DNA from: Larix kaempferi
Lineage: Eukaryota; Streptophyta; Pinopsida; Pinales; Pinaceae
NCBI GenBank assembly: GCA_027924585.1
Contig: BSBM01001387.1
Coordinates: 1,488,001 to 1,552,000 of the forward strand
Length of the DNA: 64,000 nt
Direction of reading: 5' to 3'
Positions 36,601 to 46,399 of this stretch are shown here, in pieces. How positions within the stretch are numbered: the first letter of the stretch is position 1; each line of letters starts with the position of its first letter. Both the position numbers and the translations under genes were made by a program. The notes under the pieces were generated by a model. The model was not told the DNA's origin. It saw nothing but the letters and a program-made list of their open reading frames with translations, and ran no database searches.

Positions 36601-36639
36601 CATTCTTGAAAATATGCCATTGTCACATTTCATATGATT
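33609..36639 (+). pseudogene. DDE-type transposase relic of the 27-kb element
   Basis: Exon 1 33609-33942 starts MGNRKKRERKYDRSRVDEEE and has a 12-codon repeat (AHG.D.EMQNVN). Intron 33943-34062 (GTGAGT...ATGCAG) contains a TA microsatellite. Exon 2 joins in phase. Catalytic candidates are D at 35369-35371 (IVDFAENY), D at 35654-35656 (WSDGCAGQFK) and D at 35777-35779 (HGKREHDGAGACVK), spacing D-95-D-41-D. This pattern resembles a widespread family of eukaryotic proteins with DG...QFK and HGKG..DG motifs, which I take as RNase H-fold transposases. In-frame stops: 33834, 34422, 34701, 35330, 35579, 35873 and 36527. One frameshift lies near 35170-35240. Ends about 36639 (MPLSHFI). Dead gene. 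Confidence 0.8.
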
Positions 36640-39600
36640 CAAGAACACTTCTTTGATTCTAGGGTGGGTGGGTGGGTGGGGCCAAATGAGCTTCCACCTT
36701 CACGTGGTTGGCCTCGTCAGTAGAGAATATATATAATTCTCAAAACTAAGAGAATCTCTTTTTAACAACACATCTGATGATAACTCAAAGCTCATAGATG
36801 TTCATGGGAAAAAGATATGGCTTCACCCTTTGGGACACCTGCCATTGAATGTTTTTGGTTATTTATAAAGTATAAGGGTTCTATATATTTTTTGTGTTCA
36901 ATTTCTAGGTTAGGATCACTACAACTTCCTCCAAATTGTTATCCTCCTTAACATTCATAGTCCTAACCTAGAGTGTCCCACCTTGAGTGTTAATAGGGGG
37001 AGTGGAAGCATATGGAAATCCCTTCAGGGACATGCATGGAAAATTTGTATATGATCAACCCTATAAGAAAATGAGCCCATTTTTCTTTATAGTTCCAATT
37101 ATAGAGACTTTTGTGCTTTCATGTGGACTCTGATGCTTTTTTCATCTCCTTCAAAGCTTAGATTTATACCACAACATATACCATATGTCTATTATGTTCC
37201 TGCACCTCTACAAAAATATTGTCCTCCCACATTTCATGCCATTTGTTCCATTGCAATAACTATCTTGTCACCTCTTGACATTTATCTCTGATTCCATGAT
37301 CATAATTTCTCATGTTCCACCTAATATCTACCAATTCACACATAACATGTCTCCTATTCTTGCAATGTGCCTACCACCCACATACTACACCACCAATCTA
37401 TTGTCCCATGCCACAAAGCAAAAGGTCATGATCATTTCTCAAACTTATGACTCTTATGAAACATGCAACCTCCAACATAGGGATGATGAGAAGAAGGGTT
37501 GTGATGAATCCAAAGATAATGGTGAAGACAAGGGTGAATAGATCTCTTGATAAATTGAAGGATGAATCACCTTGTCTTTGTCATGAAAAAGGTCAACAAT
37601 AATGAGCATCCTCAATTTGCATGTAAAAATGTGGAATATTATGAATAGAATATATTTCTCACATCAATATGCCTCCAATTTCAAACCCTAGAATTTTATT
37701 TTTACTCCAATATAAATGGTTTCCAAGGTTACATAGTCCAATTACCCTCACATAAAGAAAACTTATAGTAATAGGTCTATATTTCTCTTTCGCTATAACA
37801 AGTTTGCAACCACCTACTTAAATTTTATGAAGTAGTACATGTTGGTAATGCCAATTAATCTCTAGGCATGAGAGAGGGTGAATGTATAGAGCCATTCCTA
37901 TTTGTTTGATAAGGATTTGGTAACTAAGGAAATATTATTAAAAACATTTTTAAACATAAATATCATATTAGAAGAATAACCCAAAATATGGCTATTTTAT
38001 TTTTTATTTATTTTAAACATTGTAATCACTTACTTAAATTCATTTTACTTGGAAACATTCTTAGAACACTTCCTTAAATTCATTTTATGATAGTTTTTCT
38101 AGTTCACATTTCATGATATGCATTAGTCATAACATGGAACATTTTATGTTGATGATCAATTTCATATATTAGTACTTGACCTATCAAACATTAACATGGT
38201 TAATCTTCTATATGGTTCATCGGTCACTATATCTTCAATTAGACGGGATTAGCCCATAAATATCATCCTCCATTTTTAATGTACATTCATTCTAAAAAAC
38301 TTGAGTTCCTTAATTCTTTTATGATCTCAGTATCATTCCCTTAATATTGTCAGAAATTCTTGTCCTGCCTACATTCATCCATACATATTTTGGAACCTTG
38401 GGGAAACAAGAAAAATTCCTAATGAAATATGTTTAGATACTTCCCATATATATATTCCATGTTTCCAAGTTACCACTCTCCAGCCTATAGGCAAGAATGA
38501 GAGGATAACAACTCTCTACCACTCAAACTAAGGAAGGTTTATTTATAATTAACACTTGGTTTGGAATAATTAGGAAAAGTGGGATGATTAATGAACTCCT
38601 AGTCTTCCTAATGGCTAGGGGAATAATTTCAGTTATTTCCCCAGCCTATTTTAATTCTAGGTGATTGAGTGAAGATTTATATTCTTGCTTGGTTTACACG
38701 AATTCAATAGATCATAATCGTGTGTGAGTTAAACTTTTGTTAAAGCATAAGGTGAAAGATGACTCAATAACCCAACAATAAATTAATTGAACCAACCAAA
38801 TACTTAAACCATTAGATTCCACATTAAATTAAAAGAACTGGATAGCATCAACAAAATAATAACTGGGATAAAGTGCAAGTGGCAAGAACTATTCCACCAA
38901 GCTCATGCAAATTATTAAGCACAATAAAGCATAAATTATAGATTTTAACCCAAGCAAATGCTCAATATGGCCATGTAATGAGGGCTTGTGTGATTAGATG
39001 TATGCCTTGCCAAATTATGATTTTTCCAAGTGAAGGGTGCATTTTTATAGCTATAGGTAGAGATCAAATGTCTTCAATAGAACCAATTGACAAATACTTC
39101 CCATATATGCTAGAAATAACAAATATTTGATGACATTTAGAATGGTCAAGATTTTCCTGATATTTTTATTGTTTATCCTATGCTCAAAATGAGAGATCAT
39201 TTACAATAAAAAATGATAGAAATCAGATGAGTTCAACAGGTTTCTATCAAATTTTACCATCTCCAAAAGCACTGAATCTTTTTTATCATGAGGAACTTTT
39301 ATCATATCTAAAAGATAATTATTTTGCAACTATTTTAACATGATTTGCACTATAACCTTCTGCTACTTGGATCAAGAATTTATCCAAATGGAAAAGGAGA
39401 AATCATATCTTCACCCTTTATGAACATCTTTATATAGACTACATAGGAGCTCAGTATACTACAAAAAGAATGTTGATTGCCACAAAGCATTTGGAGGGCC
39501 ACTGAATTCATGGGAAGCATTATTGGTCTCGAGTTGTCCACAAGTTTCTTGTCAACAAGGCTGAATAGATAAATTGACAACATTGGCCTCCAAGCCATTA

Positions 39601-40190
39601 ATTTTCAGAATTTAATAGTTGTCAATATGAGTTCTTTTTGCTCACGGGAAACTCTTGCAAAAACCTACAATAGATTCATCAAGGTCAGTTGCAATGGATA
39701 ACATTACAAATTATCAAGGTAAAATTTATCCATGAAATATTCATGCCAGAGAGTATACATGTTCATACCTTTACATATGGGATCACAAATGTTTAGCATT
39801 TGTACGTTTCAACATCGAAGAATGGATGCAGCTTTGCAAGACCGGCCTCTAACAATATTGCTGCCATATTTGTTTTGGATGCCCAAAGGGATCCCAAGTA
39901 TGTGCCAGTCCTGTCTATTGTTTCAATTTCAACCTAGAATCAGGGAGTACCGAATCTACCATTAGAATTTTGTATTGGATCAGTCCTCCGCGCACACAAA
40001 AATGCAAATACGTTATGCTGCTATAAGTGAAAGAAACCCTTTGTGAACAACATAATTTATATCAAATGAGCCCAACATAATAACTATAAGCATTCTAAGC
40101 ATAATAACTATAAGTGAAACAAACTGACTAGGACTCTTATACAACTGGATCAGTGGAACAAAATATTTGCATTCAGTCCTCTGCCACAAC
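36640..40190. other. Unassigned interior of the 27-kb transposon
   Basis: About 3.5 kb with no gene I can support. Includes a short GGGT repeat near 36661-36685, an 88-codon frame at 37275-37541 without known motif, long AT-rich stretches, and minus frames at 39380-39598 and plus frames at 39732-39965 that I do not recognise. Confidence 0.45.
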
Positions 40191-42776
40191 CCACATACCT
40201 CAACATCCCGCTGTAGAATTTTTCTGCGCATAAATGCTTTGGCTTCATCTGCATATGGTTCATCACGGCCTAGGCATCTCACCCCTGAAAATGAAAATAC
40301 AATAGCGCATGTTGCCTTCGGAATTAGCAGCTTAAAACGATGTCCACTTAAGACATAATCAACAATCACTGTTTGTCTTTTTGTTCACTGCATGAAGGAT
40401 AGAAAATCTTTTGGCTTCTTAGCTGGTGCCTGCACAGAATTTTACTAAGAATGTTAAATTTTCATACCAGAAAACATTTGCTTATTGCACAAACTAATAA
40501 ATCAAATCAATTCAAGATTGTAACTTGCTGCAGGAAAAGATCATAGACATTGTTCACAAATCAAAACATTTAAAAAAATTCACCCTCGAAAGGTCTGTTA
40601 AATGCATAGTAGGATAATCCTTGGATGAATGTATTTCTCTCTTGCCATGCATTGCTCATGATTCAGCAGCAAGTAAAGCACGATAAAAGTTTGATCGCTC
40701 TTCAAAATCCCTGTGCTTAATCACTGTACCAAATCCCACTGCAACCACCATTTCTGCCACATTAATACCCTTTGGTTGGCTAGATGACGTCACTGTAGGA
40801 AAAACATCCTCAAACTCAGACTTGGATTGTAGGAAAACAGATCCAAACTCCATTATTCTTGAATCTGTCATTCCCGATGACAGTGCTGATGGTGTAGGGC
40901 CATCAGTCATGTTCACTTTCCTAGCATATTGCATTGTTACATTGACCTGCAAAATGTGTACAAATGGTAAATTTTAATCCCTCTGCACAGATTGTACTGG
41001 AAAATGTAGAATTATATTTTGCAAACAGAGGATAGATACAGCTGTTACACAGTTGAGCATGCCTCTTTGCCAATGAGTATGCTACGTAAATACTCCTTTA
41101 CTTCTCGAGCATATGGAGCCGGTTTTTCATCTCTTCCTAGATTGCCGATTTTTGGATCTCTAATACTTGACAAATTCACTCGACGTTTAGCCAAAGGACT
41201 CCCATAAGGAGGAGAATCATCAGTAACAACCACAGAGTCTCCACTAACAACCTCCACAACCTGCAAATATACAGACCTTCAGTACATAAAAATAAGTAGC
41301 TGTGCTTTGCTTCACATCAAGAGATTTAGGATTAAAAATTAAACACAGTTTAAGTAAAATGTCTTGATTCTTCTCAGTGTTATCAACAGAGAGTACTCAG
41401 TCACTGCAAATGAAGACAAACCTTTCCAGTAAACTTGTCATCATGAATTGCTTTTAAGTTAGAAGGAGGTGGAACATAATTGACCCATATCTTCAAGCGA
41501 TCTTTTTTTTCCTGAAGCTCAACATTCTTTAGGCACCTTTTGGCATCCTCCTCCATCATACTCGCACTCCATTCAACAAATTTAGCTAAACCCTAAAGTG
41601 AAATAGAAACATATAGATGAAGCACTCGTCAATAAATATGTTAAAACACCAATCCATAAACTAAGAGAGTGAATAATAGCTCGGAATAATTGCAGTGCTA
41701 GATTGCAAATCAGATCAGAATTACAACAACCCCCTGATACAACATGGTACACAAATATTTGTAGTACAAATAATGACCACTTGAATCAACACAAATAGAG
41801 GCAAAAAAACCAACCAAATACTCAAGCATCTAAACTCATTCAAACCAAACAATTATTGTGTTTAGGTCACCCTTCATGTAGAAACAAGAAAAAAAAATTC
41901 TTTCTATAATACCATTCTTCCTGTGAGGAGAGAGACCATTTTCATAAGGAACAATGCTCAGTGGTGAAAGATTTGCACCTTCAACAACAACTTTGATAGT
42001 TGACATATCTCGACCTCCTGTAGCTGGAATAGCTGACATATCTTGTATGGTTGGTCGATTTGGTTGTTTGTCTCTATGTGAAATCTATGGGAGCCCACTC
42101 TGAATTGGCCTAGAGTGTAAGATTCCTTGGCAATCTCACTATGAAATTTCTAGTTTAACTGCTAGACTGGACAAACTTGCCACTCATGAACATTTCTCTT
42201 TTGATGCTGCTATTGGCCTCCTATAGATCTCCTCTTACAAAATATATCATCTCGGTCTGCTATGGGAATATCTTTGGTCACATCTCTTATCAAAGGCCCC
42301 ACTGTTATACTATTGTATAGTTCTACTTGCAACAGAGGTATAGAAAGTGCACTGATTTGATAAGTCTGAGGGTGATATTTTGACAAACACTTGGTGTGTT
42401 ATCTGCTATAGGTCTCTTGTAGATTTCTTAGTTTATGTAACCAAAATTACTCTTTTGAGGAGTATGTGGTTCAAGAGCTCACAACATACATTTCACATAC
42501 ATATACCAAAACAAATTGATCACAGCATCATACCAACATTGCATTGATCTCGAGCATTGAATATCAATACATGATTCAGATCTGATTGAAACATTGGAAC
42601 AGTCCTGTAGATGACCCCTTTTAATACACAAATGCCCACAGTGGCAAGATACATGGACTATATCAACACAGGAAATGTATTAGAAAGTGTACCTTTGATC
42701 TCATGGAGTTGTAGGTGACAGTTAGATGATGTATTTGAGGCAACACTGAGTGGTTCTCAGAAATCAGACTTCTAAA

Positions 42777-43361
42777 TGTTAGAAAAACAGGATCGCAGAG
42801 CAATAACAATAAACAGAAATGCAAATATAATCACACATACACATTACAAGAGAGACACAGATATATCGTGGTTCACCCAACTTGGGCTACGTCCACACTG
42901 AATTTGCCAGTCCTTATTATTATTACCGTCCAGCAAGTTGAATGGATACAACCTGCAGCCCAACCGTTGCACTTCCTCTTCACTGTTTCATAGTCTCTCT
43001 CCTAATCTCAGAGACCTTTACAATGCATAAAACCTAATACATCAACAACCCTAGCCATATAATAATGTCTTTATTTTATAGGGGAAATACAATGGGAGAA
43101 TACCACGGGATACCCAAAACCATGGGCCCGCAAAACAGCTGGCGAAAATAGCCCCAAAAATTTTCTCCGGGGGCGCTGCCCCCGAGCCCCCCAGCCAGGG
43201 GGGATGTTCCCCCCTGGAACCCCGTGGGGGGGCGATGCCCCCCCACACCCCCCCACTGGGGTGAGTGTACAATCCACCTACATATCATATAGAACTGGGG
43301 TACAAACACGGCTGATACAATATCATCTATGAGACTAGAAGATCTAGCTCCACAACCAACA
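42777..43361 (-). repeat. Solo LTR (family S) inside a Tudor-SN intron
   Basis: 585 bp, TGTTAGAAAAACAGG to ACCAACA, with a perfect duplication CTAAA (42772-42776 and 43362-43366). The middle (43140-43265) is strongly GC-rich with C runs, unlike all surroundings. Frames across it (43051-43309) are low-complexity Gly/Pro text and not a gene. Related to 18058-18444. Inserted after the host fragment was captured. Confidence 0.9.
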
Positions 43362-43366
43362 CTAAA

Positions 43367-44450
43367 TGCATGCTTCAGTATTAAATCTTCCCCAAATCGA
43401 CCAACAGTGATGGCAGCAGTGAATAATCAATGATACAGCTCTCCACAAGAGGATCATGATCTTCCTTATGCAAACCCAGTACATAAATAACCAGTGTAGG
43501 TTGCTGTCAATAATTTTCCCTTTAGACTTGTTGTGGTGCTACAGGAACCTGCTCCACCACACCACAATAATGTCTTCACACCCAAGATTAATCCATTGGA
43601 GAAACAAAGCCCAGAACAGTAGTAAACTTGTCTTCTTCTTAGAAAATGAAAGAATATCTAAGGAAATATATAGTTGTCCATACAGTAGTGCGCCCTTCTT
43701 CAGATGGTAGTCACCATTCACTCTAATGAAGTCGCCCTCAATAGTACTTAGCAGTAGTAATAAGATCAATCTCTACCCCCACGATTTTGACCAAGTTGTG
43801 ATGAAATATGCATTTGCTAACTCAGCCTTGGAGGATATCTGCAGATGGTGTTCTCGTTAGCTATTTTCCACATGATTTATTTACATGGAATGGACTTTAC
43901 AGATTTGATATATGTTAGTAATAGCAACTAATCCTTTAATAGAATCTAAAAAATATTGAGGTCTACTGATACTCAACCTTTTGATTACATGCACCTCAAA
44001 TCCATCCTTAAAACTTTCTATCATTAATTTACTCTGGGATTTCCCCTAGTATCAATGGCTTCTATTAAACTAAACCTGTTGTTTCTTGATTATCTCCAAT
44101 TCAATCCCAACTTTCTTTCGTGACAAATGGTAACCAACTGGGATGATTTTCAATAAATTGCCCCATATTCTCATTTTCCTTCATATTAATCTTAAGTACA
44201 CAAAACTTCAAGAAATGTGTTGTCTAGCAGGCTTGATTTTATTTATTTTCAAACCATTCATAACTTTGGTCTCAGGCTCCAAACTAGGAGCTTCCAACTT
44301 TTTTCCTTGCAAATTCTGATTTTGAATGTATTATCCATACAAATCCTAAACTTTTGTAACCTAGCATGAATTAGAGATTGCTGACTTGGTATATATACAT
44401 AGTTCTAGAAAACTCATTTCTAAATATTAATACACATCAATATACACCAA
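43367..44450 (-). other. Intronic sequence of the Tudor-SN fragment
   Basis: Non-coding. The 84- and 76-codon frames at 43456-43769 have no recognisable domain. Confidence 0.5.
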
Positions 44451-44924
44451 ATGCCTCACTTGGATCCCTGCCATGAAAACTTGCACAAACTGAAATGTGG
44501 GGAGTAAATAAACCCGTATTGTACTTCCATCTCGAACTTGCTCCACAATAGCTTCCATAGGTTTTCCTTTATTTGCAGATAAGAGGGAGATTGCATCTAA
44601 GTTGCTTGGATCTCCTATAGCTGATGGAGGCAAGTCCTGAATAGATGCCTCTGAAGCACCAGGTGTTTGTCACAAACACATTTCATACTTCAGAGCATGC
44701 TCACTTGGTTATGAGTATGATCTAACCAACAACTACTTTAGTATTTCCATAATGGCTAAAGTCAGAAGTTACCTTTGTCCACTAGCCACGACTTTGTGTC
44801 TTGGCTTGCTCTTCAAGCTGCAGTAACTCTGCTAAATAAGGGATAAGTATGAAACTGCGATAAGTACCATTATGCTTCAAAAGGTAACAATGTTAATAGA
44901 TGAAGGAAAAAATAATACATGTTA

Positions 44925-45042
44925 CACTAGATGAAATGTCCCCGAGATCTTTGGTCTTATGCAGCAAAAATGTGCCAGAAAGGATTGTAGCAAAACCACA
45001 CATCTCAGTGACGATTTGAGATGGATCTTTCCTATCCCAGTC
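44925..45042 (-). pseudogene. Captured last exon of a NIPA magnesium transporter
   Basis: After an acceptor TGTTTCAG the minus strand reads DWDRKDPSQIVTEMCGFATILSGTFLLHKTKDLGD. This is the final transmembrane region of plant NIPA (DUF803) magnesium transporters, in which a MFKDWD...EMCGF..ILSGTFLLH.T segment is characteristic. No other NIPA exon is recognisable upstream (45100-46200). It sits about 290 bp upstream of the first Tudor-SN exon in the same orientation, so the two host fragments form a chimera. Confidence 0.85.
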
Positions 45043-45622
45043 CTGAAACAACCAAGCAATATTCTAATAAATTGTTGTGCTTTAGCATTAATAAACAAGC
45101 AAAACATAAAAGCATTATGAAAGCTGATCAACCTCATCTGTTGCTACAGTAGGATGATATTGACACATGGTAAAGCAAATCGAAACTGACATTGATAATC
45201 ATATATGGTGAAAAATAGCATAACAACTGCCACAAGACCATAAAACAGCCGCAAAACATGAAATAGGACAGATGACAAGGATTCACTCGAGATGTTGCAA
45301 GAGGAAGGAATAAGATGATTAGATATGCGAGTAACCACACAGTTTCTAACCATACTTGACAAAAACAAAAGTGATATTCCAATACCTTCCATAACCAAAT
45401 AATTTGATCACCAGTAGCTCAGTCACAAGGAAACTATGTTCAAGTAAACAAAAATGATCGTTCAAGTAACCAAAAATGATTGTCATGCCCTTGGTCATTT
45501 CTTACTATCGCAAAAAATGGTGACAATTGATTTACAAGTAGAGCAGATCGATCTCAACCTTCGGACCAGAACACCAATGGCTTCTGGGTTTCTGTGGGCT
45601 GCAAAGTCAAAATGAAAAGTTA

Positions 45623-45707
<85 letters not shown>

Positions 45708-46200
45708 CAAGTTTTGGGACAAACTATAATCTTGTAGGATAATCATGTACGCACCCTCTAAGGAGGGTTCCATGGACAAACTAAGTTCCTTCAGTGACCA
45801 ACAGTTAAAGGAGCCTTGTTTCAATAGCCATACTTTAAATGATATCAAAATTACCCAACTCAAAAACCTTACAAAGAGAGAAGACATGGAAATAGCAGGA
45901 AAGACAATGACTATGAAAGAAAAAGAAAAAGTGTGATATGCAAATGAAAACTACACTACCAACAATGGTGGAAATTAACACTACCATAATGTTACTAAGA
46001 AAGACATGAAACTATTTTCTGGAAGAAGCTAAAAGACAATATCAATTTTCATAAACTGAGTTGAGAATATGCATTGAATAAAGAAGATATGAAGATGAAA
46101 AAATTTGCAAGGAAAGCATGGTACAATACCATCTAGAAATTTGAGAGGCAAAGTGGAAAAATGCAAAAGCTATGAAATGTTTTTAAACAATTGAAAATAT
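45043..46200. other. Unassigned, with GT microsatellite
   Basis: A (GT)n microsatellite occupies about 45633-45704. A minus frame beside it (45495-45887) includes FAAHRNPEAIGVLVRRLRSI, which could be an exon but is not recognised. Other frames (45134-45398) look intronic. Confidence 0.4.
45633..45704. repeat. (GT)n microsatellite
   Basis: About 36 uninterrupted GT units, preceded by a short TA run. Long perfect arrays are usually recent and length-variable. Confidence 0.95.
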
Positions 46201-46207
46201 ATTCATA

Positions 46208-46377
46208 CCTTATGCTTTTTCTAGTGTACAATGTAAAACATGCTCATATGTCGTTGGTGTTTCACGATTACAGACTGAGCAGAATATAGTGTTTTCAATC
46301 ATTAGCAATTTGCATTCTCTACAGGTGCATTGAAAAGGTGGCACAAATTGATTTTTTATTTTCAATGTCCCATATAT
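46208..46377 (-). pseudogene. Four-cysteine exon, possible terminal exon of the second gene
   Basis: After the acceptor TGTGACAG the text reads GTLKIKNQFVPPFQCTCREC, then IFCSVCNRETPTTYEHVLHC and a stop after LEKA. CTCREC and CSVC could form a C2-C2 zinc finger. Its link to the exons at 49262 and above is inferred from strand and order only; 2.9 kb of unrecognised sequence separates them. Confidence 0.45.
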
Positions 46378-46399
46378 CTGTCACAGGTTATAGCACAGA

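Larger units (their letters stand above)
40199..44637 (-). pseudogene. TSN: Captured Tudor-SN (TSN) fragment, five exons with introns
   Basis: Tudor-SN is a cytoplasmic RNA-binding protein with four SNase-like domains and a Tudor domain (family knowledge). Exons from high to low: 44460-44637 (IGDPSNLDAISLLSANKGKP), 41422-41592 (FVEWSASMMEEDAKR), 41063-41260 (VVEVVSGDSVVV, RRVNLSSIR, EKPAPYAREVKEYL), 40584-40946 (VGFGTVIKHRDFEERSNFYR) and 40199-40432 (VDYVLSGHRFKLLIP, FSFSGVRCLGR). Most borders are GT-AG; the 41063 exon has GC (GAG|GCATGC). Missing: the N-terminus, the exon between 44460 and 41592, and everything after RDVE including the Tudor domain. Stops: TGA after LLAAES and TGA in SFMQ*TKR, both where homologues have Arg. 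Introns show it was taken from genomic DNA. Confidence 0.92.

Noticed and set aside
41836-42039. Missing Tudor-SN exon in the 67-codon frame STIKVVVEGANLSPLSIV
   Set aside because: No resemblance to the expected Tudor-SN segment between the first two retained exons; treated as intronic or unassigned.
43051-43309. Gly/Pro-rich protein in three overlapping minus frames
   Set aside because: Low-complexity translation of the GC-rich core of a solo LTR; no start context or domain.
45495-45887. 130-codon frame with a (His-Thr)n tract
   Set aside because: The tract is the translated GT microsatellite. Only the short FAAHRNPEAIGVLVRR part might be real, and I cannot assign it.
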